A DNA stretch of 35,595 bases from Candidatus Aenigmatarchaeota archaeon (GCA_030614705.1 JAUWTN010000005.1:1-35595); one strand, 5' to 3'; shown: positions 27,104-35,257, numbered from the stretch's first letter. Notes: generated by a model not told the origin, from the sequence alone. Translations and numbers: made by a program.

Positions 27104-27427
27104 TTACCAGTCCTTGAACTTCCTGCTAATCCTGTCTTCAGGTCTGCAATTAATTATTTTGCCATCAACAACAAGTTTTTAAGGAAGAAATTTAAATTTG
27201 CAGATTTTCTTCTGGACTTTCTTTGTGACCTCTTTTTCGTTTTTCGAAAAAGGGGCACCGTTCGAAGAACGAGTGTGTTCTTGGTTTTCGATTTCAAACA
27301 TGTTTTTTGTCTCATCAACAATCTTTCCTTTTATCCCAATTAAATCCTTATTTGAACTATCAATTATCTCAACATTTTTCCCGATAAATTCCCCTCTAAG
27401 AAAATCCATAATTTTGTCTTTGTCCAT
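27104..27427 (-). CDS. rnp1: Ribonuclease P protein component 1 (Rpp29/Pop4), with in-frame TAA at 27179-27181
   Basis: 'LRGEFIGKNVEIIDSSNKDLIGIKGKIVDETKNMFEIE'. After the annotated stop the same frame continues 'KLVVDGKIINCRPEDRISRKFKDW*', the expected conserved Rpp29 C-terminus. Confidence 0.85.
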
Positions 27428-27491
27428 AATACTGAGCTATTGTATTTTTAATTAAATCTTAAAAAATGAAAGTGCGGGAGAAGGGATTCGA

Positions 27492-27530
27492 TTAAGGCGT
27501 GGTCTATATTTAGGTTTAAAGGACGCACGT
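27492..27530 (-). other. tRNA-Leu intron 2 (39 nt, inside the T-loop, T54/T55)
   Basis: AAGG-GT^A-CGTG...CACG-CCTT-AA^T: central helix AAGG/CCTT, 3-nt bulges GT^A and AA^T, inner helix CGTG/CACG. Removal restores T-loop TTCGAAT. Confidence 0.88.
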
Positions 27531-27557
27531 ACCCTTGTAACGACTAACGTACAGGAT

Positions 27558-27596
27558 TTCTTAAAATCATCGAACATAGTTCTCCTAACTTAATTA
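27558..27596 (-). other. tRNA-Leu intron 1 (39 nt, canonical 37/38)
   Basis: Pre-tRNA CAGGA-CTTA-AG^T...TAAG-AA^A-TCCTG: 4-bp central helix CTTA/TAAG flanked by 3-nt bulges (BHB). Inner helix is weak. Confidence 0.9.
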
Positions 27597-27686
27597 CTTA
27601 AGTCCTGCTCCTTTGGCCAGACTCGGACACTCCCGCATTTTAATATGTTTTTAAAATTAAATTACTCAAATATTACTAATATTCTT

Positions 27687-28358
27687 ATGGATAAAGAGGT
27701 TATAATCAGAAAAACCGAGGAATACATTAAAAAGAGGTTTGAAGGGGAATCCACAGGACATGGGTGGTGGCACCTCCAAAGGGTTTTGAAGATGAGCCTG
27801 AAAATCGCTGAAAAGGAAAAAATAAATTCTTCGGAAGAAATTAACTTATTTGTTGTCCAGTTAGCCGCATTATTGCATGATATTGCTGACTGGAAATACA
27901 ATTCATGGGATGATTCTGTGGGTTACAAAATGGCTAGGAAATGGCTTGAAAAATTAGAAGTTGATGAAAAAACAATTTCTTCTGTTTGCGAGATTGTGAA
28001 AAATATATCTTTCCGTGGAGGAACCGTAAATTCTGAAATGAAGACAATTGAAGGAAAAATTGTTCAGGATGCGGACAGGCTGGATGCGATTGGGGCGATT
28101 GGTATTGCAAGAACTTTTGCTTATGGGGGATTGAGAGACAGGGAGATTCATAATCCTGATATGAAACCAATAAAATGTAAATCTTTTGAAGAATATAAAA
28201 ATTACAAAGGAACCTCAATCAATCATTTCTATGAAAAAATATTGTTGCTGAAAGATAAGATGAATACTGAAACAGGGAAGGAAATTGCTGAAGAAAGGCA
28301 TAAGTTTATGAAGAGTTTTCTTGAGGAATTTTTTGGGGAGTGGGAAGGGAAGAATTAG
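27687..28358 (+). CDS. HD-domain phosphohydrolase (YedJ-like)
   Basis: 'TGHGWWHLQRVLKMSLKIAEKE', 'LAALLHDIADWKY' HD motif, 'VQDADRLDAIGAIGIARTFAYGG'. Start moved to ATG 27687. Confidence 0.88.
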   Translation: MDKEVIIRKTEEYIKKRFEGESTGHGWWHLQRVLKMSLKIAEKEKINSSEEINLFVVQLAALLHDIADWKYNSWDDSVGYKMARKWLEKLEVDEKTISSVCEIVKNISFRGGTVNSEMKTIEGKIVQDADRLDAIGAIGIARTFAYGGLRDREIHNPDMKPIKCKSFEEYKNYKGTSINHFYEKILLLKDKMNTETGKEIAEERHKFMKSFLEEFFGEWEGKN

Positions 28359-28371
28359 TCAACTCAAATTC

Positions 28372-29286
28372 CTATTTATCTTTAGATATTTCAAAATCAA
28401 ATTCTTGTAATTTCAAAGAACATTCAATTAAATAGTTTACACAAAAATCGAAATCTTCTTGACTGATTTTTGCATTTGGTGGTAAATTGACTTTTGGCAA
28501 GATCCCACTAGCTAGATACCAATCGGGCTCAGGAATTAATAATCTAAATTTAATATATTTCTTATAATTCAATCCAAAAGCCAATATTTTTACGGCTTTC
28601 TGCATAGATTCAATTGATTTGTTAACTTTGTCCACGAATTCTTTCATTTTATTCCCGGTCATTTCTTCACCCATAAAAAAACTATCCAAATGAGTCAGAT
28701 CCTCTCCAAAAAAGAAGGGCGATTCTCCAAATTTCGAGGTTTTTGAAGATTCATAATCCCTTATAAGAAATTCAAGTGAAAATGAAATTTTTTCAATTGC
28801 GTTCTTTTGATTATCATTATATGAATCAATCGCCTCTTTAATAAATCCTTTTACTCTTGTATTTTCAATTAATTCAATTAAGGATATTTCTTGGATATTT
28901 AATTCATAAACATTTTTACAGAGTCCTTCAAAAAGATTGTTTGCAGTAAATTTAGATTCTTCAATATCTGTTTTTGACGGAAACAATCCTTTATGTTTTA
29001 GATTTACTCGTCTTTCTTTTAGTTTAACTAAACTAGGTCTTAACTCAAGCTCAGTTTTCTCATCATTTTTTAGCCACTCATTGATTTTATCAAAATATTG
29101 CATAAAACTTGTATTGCTATTTACCGTAATGTTTTTGTCTTCTAAAACTAAATTAAAAACTAATTCCAATGCATCATGATAATGTAATAATGCAATAGAA
29201 GATAAAGGTTCGGATTTAACTGATTCTTGGTTTCCCCTCTCAATTAAATATTTAGCAAATGCTAATCTTTTTATTATGTGTCTCAT
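28372..29286 (-). CDS. Uncharacterised helical protein, possible HEPN-like domain (second gene of a two-gene cassette)
   Basis: 'SSIALLHYHDALELVFNLVLEDKN...LVKLKERRVNLKHKGLFPS' contains an Rx4H-type motif. Start set to ATG 29286, ATGA overlap with the upstream gene. Confidence 0.6.
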   Translation of the reverse strand: MRHIIKRLAFAKYLIERGNQESVKSEPLSSIALLHYHDALELVFNLVLEDKNITVNSNTSFMQYFDKINEWLKNDEKTELELRPSLVKLKERRVNLKHKGLFPSKTDIEESKFTANNLFEGLCKNVYELNIQEISLIELIENTRVKGFIKEAIDSYNDNQKNAIEKISFSLEFLIRDYESSKTSKFGESPFFFGEDLTHLDSFFMGEEMTGNKMKEFVDKVNKSIESMQKAVKILAFGLNYKKYIKFRLLIPEPDWYLASGILPKVNLPPNAKISQEDFDFCVNYLIECSLKLQEFDFEISKDK

Positions 29287-30002
29287 TTTCCGTACGCCCC
29301 GCAAAATATTATAAACCTCTCACCAATTTGATTTAATTTTCCATGAATTGCATCAAATCCCCGACTCATGGTCGTTGCTTCAAAACTAATTTCTCCAGCC
29401 TTAGTTAATCCATAAGTATATAATTCAGCAAAACTCTTTTTTAGTATATCTATATCCACTTCGTTAAATGCCAGTTCAAGCATTTTTAAAAATGAATCAT
29501 TTGGGATTTTATCTCTAACTTGATTTATAATATCAATTTCATCAAAATAATTTTCAGGAGATTTTAAAAATCTAATAATTTTCAATTGAAGTGGGGTTAA
29601 TTTTTCTATTAGTTTTAAATAAAAATCTTTTTCATCATTATTGCTTTGCTTATTTCGATCTAAATTACCAATAAGAAAACCAATATAATATCTAATTTTT
29701 TCTTCATTAAATTCTTCCAAACTTCTCTTTAATGTAATTTCAAAATAATAAGCAAATTCTTCGGTTTTTATATACTCTTCATTTAATGAATCTTTAATTT
29801 CGTCCACATCATTTCCAATTTTCTCAACGATTTTTTTAAGTCTTTCATGTTTAAAATCAGGGATATAATCATTCATTAAAGAATTCAAACTACCTCCTAC
29901 AAAAGGAATTGCAGCAACTAATGCTTTAACTCCACTAATAATAGGTTCTCCAACATGAGTTTCATCAATTTTTCTAATTTCTATTGAATATTTTTTATCC
30001 AT
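29283..30002 (-). CDS. Uncharacterised protein, first gene of a two-gene cassette
   Basis: 'PIISGVKALVAAIPFVGGSLNSLMNDYIPDFKHERLKKIVEKIGNDVDEIKD' amphipathic/hydrophobic N-terminal segment, then a helical, possibly wHTH-like C-terminal region. Confidence 0.6.
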   Translation of the reverse strand: MDKKYSIEIRKIDETHVGEPIISGVKALVAAIPFVGGSLNSLMNDYIPDFKHERLKKIVEKIGNDVDEIKDSLNEEYIKTEEFAYYFEITLKRSLEEFNEEKIRYYIGFLIGNLDRNKQSNNDEKDFYLKLIEKLTPLQLKIIRFLKSPENYFDEIDIINQVRDKIPNDSFLKMLELAFNEVDIDILKKSFAELYTYGLTKAGEISFEATTMSRGFDAIHGKLNQIGERFIIFCGAYGK

Positions 30003-30043
30003 AATCCTAACACATCTTTCCTCGCATCTTTCAAATTTAAATA

Positions 30044-31126
30044 CTATCGAGTAACCCGAGCCGACCTAACAATCTCCAACAACTCCCCGGCCTTTTTATT
30101 CTTCTCAAAATGAGTCCTAACAGGTTCAAGCAATTTTATTAATTCATCTGAAACCCCATTCTTCAAATCCAATGGATGAATTTTTCCTTCCTTATAATCT
30201 TTCTCAAGAGATTCATAATTTTCAAATTCCAGATTTCCTCCGAATTTATCAGGTCTTTCAATCTTAAACATTTCACTCTCCCTAAAAATTATGTATTTGC
30301 AAAGTTCAAGAACCGGATTTCCATTAACTTCTTTTTCAGGACAGAATGCTTTGTTTAGTTTTCCTTTTATTTCTTTCGGAGAATCATGAACAAACACGCA
30401 GGTTTCTGGTTTGCTCTTGCTCATTTTAAAATCTTCAGGTTGAATTCCCGCCTGCTCGCTGCCCATTCTCTGCGGTCCAAGAAGACCTGATAGAAGATGA
30501 TGGTGAACGCAAACTGGTTTTTTGAATCCCAACTTTCCCGCAATTTCTCTGGACAAAATAGTTGCATGCCTCTGGTCCATTCCCAGCTGGCATATATCAA
30601 CCCCAAGTTCAAAAGGGTCTGCTGCCTGCATCACAGGATAGAATAACTGGGAAGTGTAAACCATATCGCCTTCTTTCCTGCCCATCACTGTGCAGCACCG
30701 CATTATTCTTTTTGTGGTTGTTAGTTTTGCCACCTCAAGAACCTTTTTCCAATACTCTTTATTATTAACTAAATCGCTTGACCACACAATTTCAACTTTA
30801 TTCATATCCACGCCAAGAGAACCCCACACTTCTATAAGGTATTTTCCTGCCTGCTGGATTGTTTCAAGGTCGCCGCCCATTTTATTATTTATCCACCCAA
30901 ACCAATCAGCGATAACTAATTTAAATTTACAACCTGCATCAACCATATCTCTTAATTTAATTGCCCTCATCAATCCTGTGCCAACATGAGCAATCCCGGA
31001 AGGCTCAAACCCATCATAAGCAACAGGGTGATTATTTGTCTCAAGCAATTCTCTCAATTCCTCCTTGGTTATAACTTCTTCAGTTGGAGATTTCAGAATT
31101 AAATCAATTCTTTCCTCTAAATCCAT
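30044..31126 (-). CDS. tyrS: Tyrosyl-tRNA synthetase (archaeal type)
   Basis: 'AYDGFEPSGIAHVGTGLMRAIKLRDMVDAGC' (HIGH-like HVGT), 'QLFYPVMQAADPFELGVDICQLGMDQRHA', 'KMSKSKP'. Confidence 0.95.
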   Translation of the reverse strand: MDLEERIDLILKSPTEEVITKEELRELLETNNHPVAYDGFEPSGIAHVGTGLMRAIKLRDMVDAGCKFKLVIADWFGWINNKMGGDLETIQQAGKYLIEVWGSLGVDMNKVEIVWSSDLVNNKEYWKKVLEVAKLTTTKRIMRCCTVMGRKEGDMVYTSQLFYPVMQAADPFELGVDICQLGMDQRHATILSREIAGKLGFKKPVCVHHHLLSGLLGPQRMGSEQAGIQPEDFKMSKSKPETCVFVHDSPKEIKGKLNKAFCPEKEVNGNPVLELCKYIIFRESEMFKIERPDKFGGNLEFENYESLEKDYKEGKIHPLDLKNGVSDELIKLLEPVRTHFEKNKKAGELLEIVRSARVTR

Positions 31127-31129
31127 AGT

Positions 31130-31693
31130 TTATTTCTCAGCGCCTATAAATTCTTCCAAAGGCACTGGTTCTTCTTTTTTCAGTTTCCTCATTTCATTCA
31201 AAATTAATCCTAAAGAAACGCCCAATGCCTGTTTATTTGTGATGTTCATTGGAACTATCACATCAATCCCATTAACATCTGAATTTGTGTTGCAGTATCC
31301 AACCACAGGCATCCTGTTTAGACCTGCTTCCTGGATAGCATTCCAGTTTTCATCAACATTTGTCACAAATAACAAATCAGGCTCAAAAAAGTCCTTATTT
31401 CCTGTATTTGACAACACACTTGCTGTATAATTTGAAATAACCTTAGCTCCTATCAATTCACCGAACTTTTTGCAGTATTTCTCGTCTAATTCAGTGCATA
31501 CAATCAATACTTCCTTATTTAACAGGAATTTAGCCGCAACCTTGATTCTTTCGTCCATTTTGGTGATGCTAAACATATTCCTGCCCGCTGAAGTGCCCCA
31601 GGCTATGAATCTGTCCAATTTCTTGTCTTTTTTCAGTTCACCCTTATTCATCCGGTATCGGATATAATCTTCCTTCGGTATTAGTAATTCCAT
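31130..31693 (-). CDS. rps2: Ribosomal protein uS2 (archaeal)
   Basis: 'KMDERIKVAAKFLLNKEVLIVCTELDEKYCKKFGELIGAKVI', 'EPDLLFVTNVDENWNAIQEAGLNRMPVVGYCNTNSDVNGIDVIVPMN'. Confidence 0.92.
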   Translation of the reverse strand: MELLIPKEDYIRYRMNKGELKKDKKLDRFIAWGTSAGRNMFSITKMDERIKVAAKFLLNKEVLIVCTELDEKYCKKFGELIGAKVISNYTASVLSNTGNKDFFEPDLLFVTNVDENWNAIQEAGLNRMPVVGYCNTNSDVNGIDVIVPMNITNKQALGVSLGLILNEMRKLKKEEPVPLEEFIGAEK

Positions 31694-31726
31694 AAGTTAA
31701 TTTAAAAAATTAAAATAATAACAGTA

Positions 31727-31984
31727 ATGGTAGAAGCAAATGAAAGAATTTACACAATTCCATTGAGAAAAGCAAAGAAAAAACCAGGCAATAAAAGAGC
31801 AAAAGCCGCAATAAAAGTAATAAATGAATTTGTGGAAAGACATATGAAAGCGGAAATAATAAAGTTGGATAATCCAGTAAATGAATATATCTGGGAAAGA
31901 GGAGCTCACAAGATACCTTCCAAAATAAAAGTCAAGGTAACAAAACAGGAAAATAGCGCAAAAGTGGTTCTTTTTCAGAAATGA
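31727..31984 (+). CDS. rpl31e: Ribosomal protein eL31
   Basis: 'ERIYTIPLRKAKKKPGNKRAKAAIKVINEFVERHMKAEIIKLDNPVNEYIWERGAHKIPSKIKVKVTK'. Confidence 0.95.
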   Translation: MVEANERIYTIPLRKAKKKPGNKRAKAAIKVINEFVERHMKAEIIKLDNPVNEYIWERGAHKIPSKIKVKVTKQENSAKVVLFQK

Positions 31985-32052
31985 AATTATATTTTTTATA
32001 AATTATTTTATAAGGATATATAAAATTTTTAACACTATTATATTGTGATAAA

Positions 32053-32496
32053 ATGGCTGAAGAAGCAGATTTGATTAAAGAAATGACTTTATTTGGACCT
32101 CCGGAAATCGGGTATATAACAAACCCTGAAACAAAAAACAGACCAAGTTATATAGAAATAAATGGTGAAAAAGTAGTTTGTCTTGCTAAAGGCGGAGAAT
32201 GCAGATTTAATCCAGATTATTATAATATTGGAATGAATGATGCAAAAAGCTGGATAACACCGATTATTGATGAAACCTGCCCGAATAGATGTGGATATAA
32301 AAGATTGGTTTGCGACGACCATCCGGGGGGAGGGTGTTCAGACACATTTTATCCTCATAACAATAAATTTAGAGGTCAATTTACAAGATATTGTAGAAAC
32401 TTTAGCCTGATAGAAGATGCCAAGATTCCTAAAAAAACAAAGGATTCAATTGCAACAAACTGTGAAAAATCAAACCCTTGGGAGGATCATTACTAA
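32053..32496 (+). CDS. Cys-rich hypothetical protein
   Basis: 147 aa with 8 Cys ('CLAKGGECRFN', 'CPNRCGYKRLVC', 'GGGCSDTFYPH', 'RYCRNF', 'NCEKS'). Confidence 0.55.
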   Translation: MAEEADLIKEMTLFGPPEIGYITNPETKNRPSYIEINGEKVVCLAKGGECRFNPDYYNIGMNDAKSWITPIIDETCPNRCGYKRLVCDDHPGGGCSDTFYPHNNKFRGQFTRYCRNFSLIEDAKIPKKTKDSIATNCEKSNPWEDHY

Positions 32497-32531
32497 TAAC
32501 CCAAGCTTATTATAACTTTATAATTATTATT

Positions 32532-32876
32532 ATGAGTGAAGAAGAAATTAAAAAAGAAGAATCTGAAATTGCAAATTTGCCTTTCCCTCATGCAAGAGTG
32601 AAGGAATTGATAAAAAATAAATTAAATGAAGGCACTTACATAAAGAAAAAAGCAGCAATAAATCTTAATTTATGGCTTGGAAAATTAGCAGATCAGGTTG
32701 CGGAAGAAATAAGCAAAACAGAAAAAGCATATGTATCCGCAGAAGACATTATTGAAGCAACAAGCAAATTTGACGCTGTAAATAGGATAGATGAAGAAAA
32801 AACCAGAATCGCCGCGCATCTGAACGCAATCAAAGAAGATATCAACAGATTGCTTAGTGAATTGGATAGAATCTAA
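32532..32876 (+). CDS. Histone-fold protein with C-terminal helical extension
   Basis: 'LPFPHARVKELIKNKLNEGTYIKKKAAINLNLWLGKLADQVAEEISKTEKAYVSAEDIIEATSKFD' histone fold, then 'RIDEEKTRIAAHLNAIKEDINRLLSELDRI'. Start set to ATG 32532. Confidence 0.8.
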   Translation: MSEEEIKKEESEIANLPFPHARVKELIKNKLNEGTYIKKKAAINLNLWLGKLADQVAEEISKTEKAYVSAEDIIEATSKFDAVNRIDEEKTRIAAHLNAIKEDINRLLSELDRI

Positions 32877-32878
32877 TA

Positions 32879-33646
32879 ATGGAAGTAGAAATAAATTATC
32901 TAGAAGAACCAAAACTAAACAATCCGATTTTTGTTGAAGGTTTGCCTGGAGTGGGGAATGTTGGAAGAATTGCAGTTTCTTACTTAATAGACAAATTAAA
33001 AGCAAAGAAATTCGCTGAAATCAAATCTTCGTACTTTTTTCCGCTTGTAATGGTTGATGCAAAAAATAAGATTTCTCCTATCAGCATAGACCTTTATTAT
33101 TACAAAGGCAAAAAGGATATAATATTTGTTGTTGGGGATTCACAGCCAGTTGATTATAAAGGATATTATCTTTTATGCAAAAAATTAATTGAAATTGGAC
33201 TTTCCTATAATATTAAAGAAGTAATTACCACAGGAGGTTTTGGCATAGGAGTTGAAAAACCGAAACCAAATGTTCTTAGCGCTATGACCAACCCAAAAGA
33301 CATGGCAAAATTAAAAAAAGCAGGGGTTCACTTTGAGAAAGAAAATCCAATTGGATCTATCTTCGGAGTTTCCGGTTTATTGTTGAGTTTCGGCAAAGAG
33401 AAAGGAATTGACGGATATGCGCTTCTTGGAGAAACTATGGGTTATCCCATAATCACAGACCCAAAAGCCGCAGAAGAAGTTCTGAAAATCCTTATGAATC
33501 TTCTTGAAGTTGATGTTGATTTAAAAGATATTGATAAAAGCGTTCAACAACTTGAAGTTTTCATGAAAACCATTGAAGATAAGACAAAACAATTGATGCA
33601 ACAGTTCCAGAAATCAGGGAAAGGTTATTCTGAATATATTGAATAA
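32879..33646 (+). CDS. PAC2-family (proteasome assembly chaperone-like) protein
   Basis: 'NPIFVEGLPGVGNVGRIAVSYLIDKLKAKKFAEIKSSYFFPLVMV', 'VITTGGFGIGVEKPKPNVLSAMTN', 'GSIFGVSGLLLSFGKEKGIDGYALLGETMGYPIITDPKAAEEVL'. Confidence 0.92.
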   Translation: MEVEINYLEEPKLNNPIFVEGLPGVGNVGRIAVSYLIDKLKAKKFAEIKSSYFFPLVMVDAKNKISPISIDLYYYKGKKDIIFVVGDSQPVDYKGYYLLCKKLIEIGLSYNIKEVITTGGFGIGVEKPKPNVLSAMTNPKDMAKLKKAGVHFEKENPIGSIFGVSGLLLSFGKEKGIDGYALLGETMGYPIITDPKAAEEVLKILMNLLEVDVDLKDIDKSVQQLEVFMKTIEDKTKQLMQQFQKSGKGYSEYIE

Positions 33647-33682
33647 AAAAGTGATTTAACTTAATTTAAACTTTACAATATA

Positions 33683-33844
33683 ATGGGACTTACAATATTT
33701 GAGAAAACCAGGATAATTGGCGCAAGAGTTTTGCAGCTTTCCTGCGGAGCACCTGCTCTGATAAAATTAAATGGAACACCTATGGAAATTGCTGAAGCAG
33801 AGCTAGAAAAGGGAGTTTTGCCAATTGTAGCGGTTAGAGAATAA
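33683..33844 (+). CDS. rpoK: DNA-directed RNA polymerase subunit K (Rpb6 homolog), 53 aa, absent from the ORF track
   Basis: Translated by eye: MGLTIFEKTRIIGARVLQLSCGAPALIKLNGTPMEIAEAELEKGVLPIVAVRE, matching the RpoK core (EKARIIGARALQ..GAP....P..IA..E...G.LPI..RR). Confidence 0.9.
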   Translation: MGLTIFEKTRIIGARVLQLSCGAPALIKLNGTPMEIAEAELEKGVLPIVAVRE

Positions 33845-33985
33845 AATATAATTTAAATTCTAAATAATTACTTATTTAGCCAAGAAAATCCACTATTTAA
33901 TTAAGAATATCCAGATTTACATTCTTTCCAAATTATCCGGCAGATACTCTAATTCCAATAAAATTTAAGTCAAAATAAAAAATAA

Positions 33986-35254
33986 TTATTTTTTAGCAAC
34001 TAAATCAATACAAACGCCTGCTGCAACTGTCTGACCCATATCCCTTATTGCAAATCTTGATAATTGTGGAAGGTCTTTCTGAGTCTCAATTACTACTGGT
34101 TTTGTTGGCTTGACTTTTATGATTGCTGCGTCTCCTGTCTTTATGTATTCTGGGTTATCCTGAATTACCTGACCTGTTTTTGGATCCATTTTCTTTAGTA
34201 TTTCAGTTACTGTGCAAGTTACCTGCGCTGTGTGTATGTGGAAAACCGGTGTGTATCCTGGGGCAATTACAGTTGGGTGATTCAACACAATTATCTGCGC
34301 TGTAAACTCTTCTGCAACTGTTGCTGGATTGTCTGCAGGACATATCACATCACCTTTTTTGATGTCCCCTTTTCCAATACCTCTCAGGTTAAAACCTATG
34401 TTGTCTCCTGCTTTTGCTTCTGGTAATGACTGGTGGTGCATTTCAATGGATTTTATTTCAGCTTTGATTCCTGAAGGCATTATCACTACAGGTTGGTTTG
34501 GTTTCATAACTCCGGTTTCAACTCTTCCGACTGGAACAGTTCCAACACCGGTAATTGAATAAACATCCTGAATAGGCAACCTTAAAGGTTTGTCTATTGG
34601 TCGTTCTACTGGTTTTATGTTATCTAAAGATTCAACAATTGTTTTTCCTGTGTACCAGGTCATGTTTGTACTTTTATCTTTAATATTGTCTCCTTTATAT
34701 GCTGAAGTTGGTATTATTTCTACTTCTTCCAAATTGTATCCTACTCCCTGAAGCAATTTTTCAACACTTGCTTTAACTTCATTAAATCGCTCCTGTTTGT
34801 ATTCTACAGCATCCATTTTGTTAACGGCAATTATTATCTGTTTTATACCCAAAATTTTTGACAAGTAAGCATGTTCTTTTGTTTGTTCCTGAATTCCCTC
34901 TCTTGCTGAAACAACTAAAATTGCAATATCTGCCTGTGAAGTTCCAACAATCATGTTCTTAATGAAGTCTCTATGCCCTGGTGCATCAATCACAGTATAA
35001 TAATATTTCTGTGTATTGAACTCCTTAAAAGCTATGTCAATTGTAACGCCTCTTTCTCTTTCTTCTTTTAGTGTGTCCATTACAAATGCGAACTCGAAAG
35101 TCTCTTTCTTCTTTAACTTTGCTTCCTCTTTCAATTTTCTCATGGTTTCTTCTCTTACTGCTCCTGTGTCAAAGAGAAGCCTGCCAACTAAAGTTGACTT
35201 CCCATGGTCAATATGCCCTATTGTAACTAAATTTATATGTGCTTTGTCTGCCAT
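33986..35254 (-). CDS. tuf: Translation elongation factor 1-alpha (EF-1A)
   Basis: '[21 protein letters not shown]', '[26 protein letters not shown]', 'VNKMDAV', '[31 protein letters not shown]'. Confidence 0.98.
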   Translation of the reverse strand: MADKAHINLVTIGHIDHGKSTLVGRLLFDTGAVREETMRKLKEEAKLKKKETFEFAFVMDTLKEERERGVTIDIAFKEFNTQKYYYTVIDAPGHRDFIKNMIVGTSQADIAILVVSAREGIQEQTKEHAYLSKILGIKQIIIAVNKMDAVEYKQERFNEVKASVEKLLQGVGYNLEEVEIIPTSAYKGDNIKDKSTNMTWYTGKTIVESLDNIKPVERPIDKPLRLPIQDVYSITGVGTVPVGRVETGVMKPNQPVVIMPSGIKAEIKSIEMHHQSLPEAKAGDNIGFNLRGIGKGDIKKGDVICPADNPATVAEEFTAQIIVLNHPTVIAPGYTPVFHIHTAQVTCTVTEILKKMDPKTGQVIQDNPEYIKTGDAAIIKVKPTKPVVIETQKDLPQLSRFAIRDMGQTVAAGVCIDLVAKK

Positions 35255-35257
35255 AAT

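Larger units (their letters stand above)
27473..27636 (-). tRNA. tRNA-Leu(UAA) with two introns
   Basis: Spliced: GCGGGAGTGTCCGAGTCTGGCCAAAGGAGCAGGACTTAAGATCCTGTACGTTAGTCGTTACAAGGGTTCGAATCCCTTCTCCCGCA. 7-bp acceptor GCGGGAG/CTCCCGC, anticodon stem CAGGA/TCCTG with loop CTTAAGA, long variable arm, T-arm AAGGG TTCGAAT CCCTT. CCA not encoded. Confidence 0.93.

Noticed and set aside
27473-27636. tRNA with UAA anticodon as a stop suppressor explaining the in-frame TAA codons
   Set aside because: Anticodon UAA reads the Leu codons UUA/UUG, not the stop UAA; a suppressor would need anticodon UUA.
27687-28358. HD-domain hydrolase as a possible DatZ (dATPase) partner of the purZ-like enzyme
   Set aside because: Motifs (HGWWHLxR, LLHDIADWKY, VQDADRLDAIGAIGIARTF) match the common YedJ-like HD family. 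It is ~8 kb away and not in an operon with the purZ-like gene, so there is no support for a DatZ role.
32478-32531. Upstream start of the histone-fold ORF at 32478
   Set aside because: The segment MGGSLLITQAYYNFIIII overlaps the previous gene; ATG 32532 is more plausible.
33845-33985. Ribosomal protein uS10 gene downstream of EF-1A, as commonly seen in archaea
   Set aside because: No uS10-like reading frame in this interval on either strand; only short open stretches.
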